Positions 7,365 to 13,693 of a stretch of DNA of 15,600 nt are shown piece by piece. The notes beneath the pieces are model-generated. The model had not been told where the DNA came from, searched no databases, and worked only from the letters and a program-made list of their open reading frames with translations. The DNA lies in NCBI GenBank assembly GCA_964435965.1, contig CAYTBB010000027.1:1-15600 (forward strand), written 5' to 3'. The first letter of the stretch is position 1; each line of letters opens with the position of its first letter. The translations under genes were made by a program, and so were the position numbers. This DNA is from 20-14-all-45-10 sp964435965 (GTDB lineage Bacteria; Chloroflexota; Dehalococcoidia; GIF9; AB-539-J10).

Positions 7365-7443
7365 GTCATTGCGAGGAGCGCATGCGACGAAGCAATCTCC
7401 TATTTATTTTTCCCCCTTCTGGGATTGCTCCGCTCGCAATGAC
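7365..7443. repeat. Palindromic interspersed repeat (REP/MITE-like) with 11-base inverted ends
   Basis: GTCATTGCGAG (7365-7375) is the exact reverse complement of CTCGCAATGAC (7433-7443). Inside these ends, GAAGCAATCTC (7389-7399) nearly pairs with GGGATTGCTCC (7421-7431). The whole 79-base unit is thus a two-armed palindrome able to fold into a long hairpin. It has no coding capacity of its own. Its arms resemble short interspersed repeats common in Dehalococcoidia and other bacteria (from memory, not searched). One end overlaps the 3' end of the upstream small gene, and the other touches the lrp ribosome binding site at 7357-7362. Confidence 0.85.
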
Positions 7444-7637
7444 CATTGGTCAATTGCTTCATTGTAGCACAGCTCGAATGACTTTCCATCCTCAGTGATA
7501 ACTCTAAACACTCTTTTGCCTGGCTCTTGCCAGGCTTTTTCTATTTCCTTTATTCTAATTTCTTCCCCTTGCCAGGTGAAAGATCGTGGCTCTTGGGCGT
7601 AGGTATAGCTGGAATAACATTTTACTTGTGCCATCAT
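7404..7637 (-). CDS. Small DUF6504-like protein
   Basis: This is a 77-aa soluble, probably beta-rich protein. The core, KCYSSYTYAQEPRSFTW then a WQEPGKRVFRVITEDGKSFEL segment and YNEAIDQWSL, resembles small proteins grouped as DUF6504, which have no known function (moderate confidence). The start overlaps the gatA stop in an ATGATG context (the second ATG is an alternative), so translation should be coupled to gatA. The last 12 codons or so and the TAA stop are made of the palindromic repeat at 7365-7443. The charged tail SLRAEQSQKGEK is therefore probably not part of the original fold. The position suggests a link with GatCA, but that is only context. Confidence 0.75.
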   Translation of the reverse strand: MMAQVKCYSSYTYAQEPRSFTWQGEEIRIKEIEKAWQEPGKRVFRVITEDGKSFELCYNEAIDQWSLRAEQSQKGEK

Positions 7638-9130
7638 AATGGTGGCTTCCTCTTGTGCCAGTCTGTTGCTTGCTCGTAGGCAAAGGCAATACGTAATAGT
7701 GTTTCCTCACTGAACGGCTTGCCTATAATCTGCATGCCTATGGGCAGGTCTTGTCCTGACCCTGAGCGCAGTGAAGGGGAAGGATCTGTAGCGAAGCCAG
7801 CAGGGATAGAAATAGCCGGGACACCGGCAATATTTATTGGCAAGGTGCATACATCGCTCAAATACATCTGCATCGGGTCTTCTATTTTTTCGCCCAGTTT
7901 GAAGGCCACTGTTGGCGAGGTTGGAGTGACTAAAGCATCATACTTTTTAAAGGCTTGGTCAAATTCTTGCTTTATCAAGGTGCGCACCTTTTGTGCTTTG
8001 AGATAGTAAGCGTCGTAATAACCTGCGGATAGGGCATAAGTGCCTAGCATTATGCGTCTTTTAACCTCGGGGCCGAAACCAAATTGTCGTGTCTTTTCCG
8101 TTGTTTCTATCACATTGCTGGCACCTCGCACCGAGAAGCCATATTTTACTCCATCATAGCGAGCCAGATTTGCTGAAGCTTCAGAGGGAGCAAGTATATA
8201 ATAGACGGCTAAGGCATACTTGGTAGATGGTAGAGAGGCTTCCCAATCTATTTCGGCACCTAGCTCCTCTAGCCTCCTTATGGCTGTTTGCAAAGCTGCT
8301 CTTACTTCATTCTGCATGCCCTCTACAAAATACTCCCTGGGAATACCAATTTTTAGCCCTTTGATGTTGGGGATTAAGTGCCGGGTATAATCTGGCACAG
8401 GATAAGGGACCGAGGTTGAATCCCTAGGGTCATGTCCAGCAATGGCACTCATCACTAAAGCGCAGTCGGTGACATCTTTAGTTATTGGTCCAATTTGGTC
8501 AAGGGAGCTAGCGAAGGCAACTAAACCAAAGCGGCTTACACGGCCATAGGTTGGTTTGAGGCCGACCACATTACAAAATCCCGCTGGTTGACGAACGCTT
8601 CCTCCAGTATCCGAGCCAAGGGCATAGATAGCTTCATCAGTAGCTACAGCAGCGGCTGAGCCACCACTGCTGCCCCCGGGGACATGACTTAAATCCCAAG
8701 GGTTGTGAGTAAGGAAGAAGGCCGAATGTTCTGTGGAGGAGCCCATAGCGAACTCATCCATATTCGTCTTGCCTAGCATTACTGTCTTTTGTGCCTTCAA
8801 TTTTTCTATCACTGTGGCATCGTAAGGTGGAATGAAATCCCCCAGCATCTTCGAACCACAGGTGGTTCGTATCCCCTGGGTGCATATAACATCCTTAATC
8901 AAGGTAGGTATGCCAGTCAAAGGTGCAATATCACCGCTGCTGATATGCTTATCTGCCTCTTCTGCTTGTCTTAAGGCCGAATCCTCAGTAATAGTGACGC
9001 AAGCATGAATCTTATCTTCCACTTCAGCGATGTGCTTCAATGCAGATCTGGTGAGTTCAACCGAGGAAATTTTCCCCTGTTTAAGAAACTCGCGTGCCTC
9101 ATGAATAGTTAGCTGATGTAGCTCGTTCAT
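7634..9130 (-). CDS. gatA: Glutamyl-tRNA(Gln) amidotransferase subunit A
   Basis: GatA is the amidase subunit of GatCAB: it hydrolyses glutamine and supplies ammonia to amidate misacylated Glu-tRNAGln (or Asp-tRNAAsn). The 498-aa protein has the complete amidase-signature triad: K79 (LIKDV), S154 (PGGSSGGS) and S178 (GSDTGGSVR). Near the C terminus, between IPAGF and LPIGMQ, sits an extra segment (ATDPSPSLRSGSGQD) where relatives have only a few residues. Its DNA at 7753-7796 looks like an interspersed repeat, yet the frame is kept. GAGGGA precedes the ATG by about 11 bases. The stop overlaps the next start. gatC lies upstream across a 122-base gap containing another repeat. gatB is not in the window. 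Confidence 0.96.
   Translation of the reverse strand: MNELHQLTIHEAREFLKQGKISSVELTRSALKHIAEVEDKIHACVTITEDSALRQAEEADKHISSGDIAPLTGIPTLIKDVICTQGIRTTCGSKMLGDFIPPYDATVIEKLKAQKTVMLGKTNMDEFAMGSSTEHSAFFLTHNPWDLSHVPGGSSGGSAAAVATDEAIYALGSDTGGSVRQPAGFCNVVGLKPTYGRVSRFGLVAFASSLDQIGPITKDVTDCALVMSAIAGHDPRDSTSVPYPVPDYTRHLIPNIKGLKIGIPREYFVEGMQNEVRAALQTAIRRLEELGAEIDWEASLPSTKYALAVYYILAPSEASANLARYDGVKYGFSVRGASNVIETTEKTRQFGFGPEVKRRIMLGTYALSAGYYDAYYLKAQKVRTLIKQEFDQAFKKYDALVTPTSPTVAFKLGEKIEDPMQMYLSDVCTLPINIAGVPAISIPAGFATDPSPSLRSGSGQDLPIGMQIIGKPFSEETLLRIAFAYEQATDWHKRKPPL
7753..7796. repeat. Repeat-like segment inserted in frame within gatA
   Basis: On the + strand the core CCTGAGCGCAGTGAAGG (7760-7776), followed by AAGGATCT, matches the usual form of short interspersed CCTGAGCGNAGNGAAGGATCT repeats (family knowledge from memory). 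It also shares ACCCTGAGC with the outer arm of the intergenic element at 9162-9240. It encodes an extra Ser/Gly/Pro-rich stretch of GatA, and only one arm is recognisable. That it is an insertion is inferred from the length difference to remembered GatA sequences. Confidence 0.6.
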
Positions 9131-9161
9131 TTACAAACAGTCCCTCTATCTTCGCTCCCTA

Positions 9162-9240
9162 TCATTCTGAACGTAGCGAAGAATCTAGAGACCCTTCACT
9201 TGCCTCTTCGCTTCGTTCAGAGCTTTCGGCTCAGGGTGAC
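9162..9240. repeat. Palindromic interspersed repeat between gatC and gatA
   Basis: TCTGAACGTAGCGAAGA (9166-9182) pairs at 16 of 17 positions with TCTTCGCTTCGTTCAGA (9205-9221). Outside it, CATTCTGA on the left and CTTTCGGCTCAGGGTGAC (9223-9240) on the right look like a second nested arm. The unit fills most of the gap between the two gat genes and would form a hairpin in the gatCA transcript. No T-run follows, so it is not a plain terminator. It belongs to the same broad class as the gatA-internal segment. Confidence 0.8.
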
Positions 9241-9252
9241 AGCTAAACACTC

Positions 9253-9540
9253 TTATTCCAATATTGCTTGCACTTTGAAGCAATTCTCTTCTTGTCTCGG
9301 GGCATTGGCTAGAACCACATTCTGGGGATATGATTCAGCTATCCTGTCTTCCCTGAAAACATTTTGCTGGGCGATAGACGGGGTTACTGGTGGCACATTG
9401 GTCGTGTCTATTTCCTGAAGTATCTCGAAGTTTTCCAGGATGTTGGATAGCTGAAAGCTGAATTTTTCGATTTCAGCTTCACTCAAGCCTAAACGGGCTA
9501 GCCAGGCAATATGTTTTACTTGATCGTAGCTTAATTTCAT
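9253..9540 (-). CDS. gatC: Glutamyl-tRNA(Gln) amidotransferase subunit C
   Basis: GatC is the small subunit that wraps around and stabilises GatA in the GatCAB complex. The 95-aa length is standard. Typical features are the N-terminal KLSYDQVKHIAWLARLGLSE, the helix EKFSFQLSNILENFEIL, and a C-terminal tail with VFREDRI, which usually lies along GatA and GatB. AAGG is placed a few bases before the ATG. It is the first gene of the minus-strand cluster. An extended -10 (TGCTATAAT) lies about 20 bases upstream, divergent from the EF-G-like gene. Confidence 0.95.
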   Translation of the reverse strand: MKLSYDQVKHIAWLARLGLSEAEIEKFSFQLSNILENFEILQEIDTTNVPPVTPSIAQQNVFREDRIAESYPQNVVLANAPRQEENCFKVQAILE

Positions 9541-9558
9541 TTTACCTTAAGAATAGTA

Positions 9559-9567
9559 ATTATAGCA
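9559..9567 (-). promoter_or_regulatory. Extended -10 promoter of the gatCA cluster
   Basis: TGCTATAAT on the minus strand (9567-9559) is a perfect -10 with the extended TGn element, about 18 bases before the gatC start. TTGTCA (9591-9586) is the nearest -35-like hexamer, but its 21-base spacing is too long, so activity would rest on the extended -10. Confidence 0.6.
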
Positions 9568-9642
9568 CCTAATTTAATTTCTCGGTGACAATTGCGTAGC
9601 ACGTGTCAAATTATTTTAAGTAAGTAACCCAACTTTAGATTG

Positions 9643-9672
9643 TTGCTTATCGTCTGGGTGGGAGCTTATAAT
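9643..9672 (+). promoter_or_regulatory. Probable sigma70 promoter of the EF-G-like gene
   Basis: TTGCTT (9643-9648) and a perfect TATAAT (9667-9672) are 18 bases apart. Transcription would begin near 9680. This supports translation from the ATG at 9727 rather than from an in-frame TTG at 9640, which lies upstream of the promoter. Confidence 0.55.
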
Positions 9673-9726
9673 TGTAATAATACAGGGAAAGGCTGCGAAG
9701 CCAAAAAAGAGAGGGTACATAGAATA

Positions 9727-11787
9727 ATGAACTCATATAAACCAGGCGAAATTCGCAACGTTGTGCTGCTATCTCATTATGGTGCTGGCAAGACTTCCCT
9801 CGCTGAAGCGATGCTATTTACCTCGGGGGCTATCAAGAGGTTAGGCAGTGTTGAAAGCGGTACTACTGCCTCTGATTATGATCCTAGCGAAATTGAGCGC
9901 CGCATGAGCATCAGCTTGTCTTTGTTGCCGCAGGAATGGAAGGGAAGCAAGTTAAATCTCATTGATACTCCTGGATATGCTGATTTTGCTAGCGAAGTCA
10001 AAGCCGGGTTGCGTGTCTGTGAGGGAGCAGTGATTGTAGTTTGTGCTGCTTCAGGCGTGGAAGTAGGCACTGAGCAGGTATGGTCTTATGCTGAAAAGTC
10101 GAATCTACCTCGCTTGCTTTTCGTTAATAAGATGGATCGAGATAATGCTGATTTCCTGCGAACTTTGGCGGAAGTCCAGGCTAAATTAGCAGCAAGATGC
10201 TTGCCAGTTCAGCTACCTATAGGGACGCAGAGTGATTTTCAAGGCATGATAGACTTAGTGACTATGAAAGGTTATATTGGCTCTACTTTACAGGAAATAG
10301 AACCCCCCTCTTCGCTTTTGGAGCAAGCCAAAATTACCCGTGAGAAGCTAGTTGAGGCTGTGGTTGAGATTGATGATAAACTCATCGCTAAGTATTTGGA
10401 GGGTGAAGAGATAAGCAACGAGGAAATTTTTGCGGCTATAAAGCAAGCGACTATGGCAGGTAAGTTAGTGCCTGTTTTTACTGGTTCCGCCTCGCAGAAT
10501 ATTGGCATTAGTTCGCTTCTTGATGCTATTAGTAACTATTTGCCTTCGCCTGAGGAAAGAGATACTACGGTAGCTATAAATTTAATAACTGGAGGTGAGG
10601 AGGAGATTAAACCGGAGGTAGGGGCGCCCCTAAGCAGCTTCGTTTTTAAGACTAGCGCTGATCCATTTACCGGCAAGGTGAGCTATCTCCGAGTTTACTC
10701 GGGCGTTATTTTGAGTAATTCCCAAGTTTGGAATGCTAACAAGAAGAGCATGGAGCGTATTGGTCAACTTTTTACCTTGCTGGGTAAAAATCAGCAGCCG
10801 GTGCCTCAATTAGCTGCTGGAGATATTGGGGCAGTAGCCAAGTTAAACTTGACCACCACCGGGGATACTCTTTGTGCTCATGAGCGCCCCGTGACCTTTG
10901 AAGGCATTGATTTTCCTCAGCCAAATTTCAGTATGGCGATCCAACCTCAGACAAAGGCTGATCTGGATAAGATGAGTACTGTCTTACCCAGAATTTGCGA
11001 GGAAGACCCCTCCTTGAAGGTACATCGTGAGCCTGATACTAAGGAGGTCATTGTTTCTGGGGTCGGTGATAGCCATTTAGAGATGGTTAAGGAAAGGATG
11101 CGTCGCAAGTTTGGTGTGGAGGTGAAGTTGGAGCCACCAAGGGTTCCTTATAAGGAAACTATTGCGGTGCCAACTAAGGCGGAATATAAACATAAGAAAC
11201 AGTCAGGGGGACATGGCCAATATGGGCATGTCTTTCTGGAGCTAGAGCCTTTATCTCGGGGTAGCGGCTTTGAATTTGGAGCGAAAGTAGTAGGTGGCTC
11301 GGTGCCTAAGAATTATATTCCCGCGGTAGAAAAGGGAGTCAATGAGGCGAAACAAGAGGGTGTTGTAGCTAAATATCCTGTAGTTGACGTAAAGGTGACG
11401 CTTTATGATGGTAGCTTCCACCCAGTAGATTCTTCCGACATTTGTTTCAAGATTGCTGGAGCACAGGCTTTAAAGAAGGGACTGTCTCAAGGGCAGCCCA
11501 TACTGCTTGAGCCAATAATGAACCTTAATATAACTGTGCCCGAAGCATATACTGGGGATATTATTGGTGATCTTAATACTAAAAGGGGGCATGTTCTTGG
11601 GATGATCCCTCAGGAAAACAATAATACTATTCAAGCTCAGGTGCCATATGCAGAGCTGCTTCACTATGCTATAGACTTGAGGTCAATGACGCAAGGGCGT
11701 GGCAACTTTACCGTGGAATTTAGCCATTATGAAGAAGTACCAGCCCATATTAGCCAAAAAATCATTACTACACGGAAAGCAGAGTAG
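9727..11787 (+). CDS. EF-G-like translational GTPase (EF-G paralogue)
   Basis: This 686-aa cytoplasmic protein has the five-domain EF-G layout: GTPase domain to about residue 280, domain II, domains III-V. P-loop SHYGAGKTS (16-24), DTPGYADF (80-87), NKMDR (134-138) and GSAS are visible. In domain IV, KHKKQSGGHGQYGHV is typical of EF-G. It differs from the housekeeping factor: DTPGH is DTPGY (Tyr84 replaces the catalytic His), and switch I reads ERRMSIS in place of RGITI, so the usual Thr is Ser. These are marks of the EF-G-2/EF-G-like branch, so I do not call it fusA. Its role (elongation, recycling or rescue) cannot be read from sequence. The ATG at 9727 was chosen over an upstream TTG because the promoter lies between them and the protein begins naturally there; the nearest SD-like stretch, AGAGGG, is rather far (about 13 bases). 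Confidence 0.9.
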   Translation: MNSYKPGEIRNVVLLSHYGAGKTSLAEAMLFTSGAIKRLGSVESGTTASDYDPSEIERRMSISLSLLPQEWKGSKLNLIDTPGYADFASEVKAGLRVCEGAVIVVCAASGVEVGTEQVWSYAEKSNLPRLLFVNKMDRDNADFLRTLAEVQAKLAARCLPVQLPIGTQSDFQGMIDLVTMKGYIGSTLQEIEPPSSLLEQAKITREKLVEAVVEIDDKLIAKYLEGEEISNEEIFAAIKQATMAGKLVPVFTGSASQNIGISSLLDAISNYLPSPEERDTTVAINLITGGEEEIKPEVGAPLSSFVFKTSADPFTGKVSYLRVYSGVILSNSQVWNANKKSMERIGQLFTLLGKNQQPVPQLAAGDIGAVAKLNLTTTGDTLCAHERPVTFEGIDFPQPNFSMAIQPQTKADLDKMSTVLPRICEEDPSLKVHREPDTKEVIVSGVGDSHLEMVKERMRRKFGVEVKLEPPRVPYKETIAVPTKAEYKHKKQSGGHGQYGHVFLELEPLSRGSGFEFGAKVVGGSVPKNYIPAVEKGVNEAKQEGVVAKYPVVDVKVTLYDGSFHPVDSSDICFKIAGAQALKKGLSQGQPILLEPIMNLNITVPEAYTGDIIGDLNTKRGHVLGMIPQENNNTIQAQVPYAELLHYAIDLRSMTQGRGNFTVEFSHYEEVPAHISQKIITTRKAE

Positions 11788-11798
11788 GAAATAATATT

Positions 11799-12800
11799 CT
11801 AGCCAGCTAGTAATTCCCTCAGCTTCTTAGTGAATGGGGGTATCACCTCTTCGTAGCGGCCTACCACTCCGAATTTTGCTTCCCTAAATATATTTGCCTC
11901 TGGATCCTTGTTAATCGCTATAATGTTTTTCGAGCCAGAGCAACCTGCTATGTGTTGGCTAGCCCCTGATATAGCTATGGAGATGTAAATATCAGGGGCA
12001 ACAATTTTGCCTGTCAAGCCAATGTGCAGTGCCTCTGGTACCCAGCCATTGTCAGCCGGTGGGCGTGAAGCCCCTACTGCGCCATGTAATACATCAGCTA
12101 GCTCCTTCAAGGTCGTTTTGAAAGGCTCAGGGCCGCCAATGCCTCTACCTCCGCTAACTATCACCAAGGCATCTTCAAGCTTAACCCCAGTTACTTCTTC
12201 TTTTACTTTTTCTGTCACCTTTGTCCTTACCTGTGCCATATCTATTTCAACCTTTGTCGGTATGACCTCTCCTTTTCTTGAGTCATCACGCTCCATCGGC
12301 GACATCGCTTTTGCTCTAATAGTAACCACTTGGGGCATGGTGTCGCAGCTAAATATAGCTTGAGCGTTGCCCCCGTATACAGGTTTTGTTTGCAGAAGCA
12401 GTTCTGTCTCCGGATCTATGCTTAAGTCAATACAATCTGTTGATAGGCCAGTTCCTAATCTAAAGGCGAGGCGAGGGGCTAAGTCTCGGCCTATAGACGT
12501 TTGCCCCATGAGTATAATTCGAGGTGAAATCTCTTTAGCTAGCTTTTCCGCAACCTGAATGTAAGTATCTGCTTGATACTCTTTGAGTGAAGGGTCTTCT
12601 ACCGTATAAACCTTGTCAGCTCCAAAGGCGATTGCCTCTTTTGGGGTTTCACCTACTGTATCACTGGCTAATAGACAGGACAAATCTTCCTTTAAGTCAT
12701 TGGCGAGATTCCTGCCGCATCCTAACAATTCAGTAGTAATAGAGGGTAACTTTTCGTTTATTAATTCGCCGTAGACTATCACGCCTTTATATTCAGCCAT
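11799..12800 (-). CDS. etfA: Electron transfer flavoprotein, alpha subunit
   Basis: EtfA carries FAD and, with EtfB, moves electrons between dehydrogenases (often acyl-CoA) and a quinone or ferredoxin/NAD partner in the cytoplasm. In this 333-aa protein the N-terminal half is the alpha/beta Etf domain and the C-terminal half is the FAD-binding domain: SGGRG (216-220), GASRPPAD (243-250), GLTGKIVAP (261-269), ISGASQH (277-283) and NKDPEANIF (297-305). The common QTGK motif reads LTGK here, a change close to the flavin. AAGGAGG precedes the ATG. It follows etfB by 16 bases, and translation should be balanced. It is convergent with the EF-G-like gene with 11 bases between. No dehydrogenase or iron-sulfur partner lies in the window. 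Confidence 0.95.
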   Translation of the reverse strand: MAEYKGVIVYGELINEKLPSITTELLGCGRNLANDLKEDLSCLLASDTVGETPKEAIAFGADKVYTVEDPSLKEYQADTYIQVAEKLAKEISPRIILMGQTSIGRDLAPRLAFRLGTGLSTDCIDLSIDPETELLLQTKPVYGGNAQAIFSCDTMPQVVTIRAKAMSPMERDDSRKGEVIPTKVEIDMAQVRTKVTEKVKEEVTGVKLEDALVIVSGGRGIGGPEPFKTTLKELADVLHGAVGASRPPADNGWVPEALHIGLTGKIVAPDIYISIAISGASQHIAGCSGSKNIIAINKDPEANIFREAKFGVVGRYEEVIPPFTKKLRELLAG

Positions 12801-12816
12801 TATTTCCTCCTTGGCC

Positions 12817-13620
12817 TTAAATTATTTTTGCTTCTTTGAGTCTTGTAGCTAAATTAACACCAGCCTCTGCTGGGCTCTCCCCCCCAATTATTTCACATTT
12901 GACTTCCTTAAGCGGTTGGAAAAGTTTAGCTAACTTGACCCGCCTTCCAGCAGCCCCGACTTGGGATAGCTCAAGGCCTATATCGGCTGGCTTCCATATA
13001 GTAGGTTGTTTTTTAGCTGCTGCCATGATCCCTTTTAGGGCGGCATAACGAAGGCTACCTAGTTCGCTAGTCACAGTAATTAAAGCGGGAAACCCTACCT
13101 CCACTACTTCATAGCCATCGGGGATGACTCGCTCCACCCTTAACTTTCCATCGGTAACTTCTACCTTTCGGGCCAAGGTTACAGCAGGGATACCCAGAAT
13201 TTCAGCGATGCCCAGGCCAACTTGCCCGGCATCCCAGTCGGATGATTGCCGGCCGCAGAAAATAAGGTCATACTCTCCTATCTTTTTGATTGCCATTGCC
13301 AGAGCATAAACAGTCGACCAACTATCACCTTCTTCAAAAGCTTCATCCTCTAGAAGGATGAGTTCATCACCGCCCACAGCTAATGTTTTTTTAACCACGT
13401 CACGGACTAGCTTATTACCCAGGCTAAGTATGGTGATTTTGCCGCCTGCCTTGTCTTTAATCCTCAGGGCAGCTTCCATAGCGAACTCATCATATTGGCC
13501 AATTACAGGTTTTACATCTGGTGGCAAAGTCATTTTGTTAGTAGCTGAATCAACCTTAAATACCACTGGCGGTGCCTCCGGGTCGGGCACCTGTTTGCAA
13601 CAGACAATCATATTTGGCAT
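12817..13620 (-). CDS. etfB: Electron transfer flavoprotein, beta subunit
   Basis: EtfB pairs with EtfA. It binds AMP in ordinary Etf, and a second FAD plus NADH in bifurcating forms. The 267-aa sequence starts with the typical MIVCCKQVPDP and has QYDEFAMEAALRIKD (42-56). The nucleotide loop is CGRQSSDWDAGQVG (122-135), and the docking helix appears as SLRYAALKGIMAAAKK. The loop reads SSDWDAGQVG, which is neither the usual AIDDDxNQTG nor exactly the bifurcating GDTAQVG, so I cannot decide which type this is. AAGGAGGGA stands before the ATG. It is the first gene of an etfB-etfA operon with its own promoter (13657-13686). Confidence 0.95.
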   Translation of the reverse strand: MPNMIVCCKQVPDPEAPPVVFKVDSATNKMTLPPDVKPVIGQYDEFAMEAALRIKDKAGGKITILSLGNKLVRDVVKKTLAVGGDELILLEDEAFEEGDSWSTVYALAMAIKKIGEYDLIFCGRQSSDWDAGQVGLGIAEILGIPAVTLARKVEVTDGKLRVERVIPDGYEVVEVGFPALITVTSELGSLRYAALKGIMAAAKKQPTIWKPADIGLELSQVGAAGRRVKLAKLFQPLKEVKCEIIGGESPAEAGVNLATRLKEAKII

Positions 13621-13656
13621 CCCTCTCCCTCCTTTTGGGATAAATTTTCAATATGA

Positions 13657-13686
13657 AATATAGTTAAAGAATCTGCCCTGTGTCAA
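13657..13686 (-). promoter_or_regulatory. Sigma70-type promoter of etfBA
   Basis: On the minus strand a consensus TTGACA (13686-13681) is followed after 18 bases by TATATT (13662-13657), 36 bases before the etfB start. It begins only 8 bases after the gltX stop codon. I see no terminator between, so read-through from gltX may add to it. This is the best -35/-10 pair in the window. Confidence 0.7.
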
Positions 13687-13693
13687 TAATTGG

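Noticed and set aside
7106..7498. Plus-strand open frame across the lrp start and repeat element
   Set aside because: It is antisense to a well-supported regulator and runs through the palindrome, with no ribosome site or recognisable protein.
7365..9240. CRISPR array or insertion sequence in the gat region
   Set aside because: The repeats are palindromic singletons of differing type without regular spacers, and there is no transposase or cas gene.
9640..9726. 29-residue N-terminal extension of the EF-G-like protein
   Set aside because: The -10 box lies inside it, the extension is not EF-G-like, and the ATG at 9727 begins the conserved domain properly.
11799..11810. CTAGC-CA-GCTAG hairpin as a bidirectional terminator between the EF-G-like gene and etfA
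   Set aside because: The arms are only 5 bases with a 2-base loop, there is no T-run on either side, and it overlaps the etfA stop codon.
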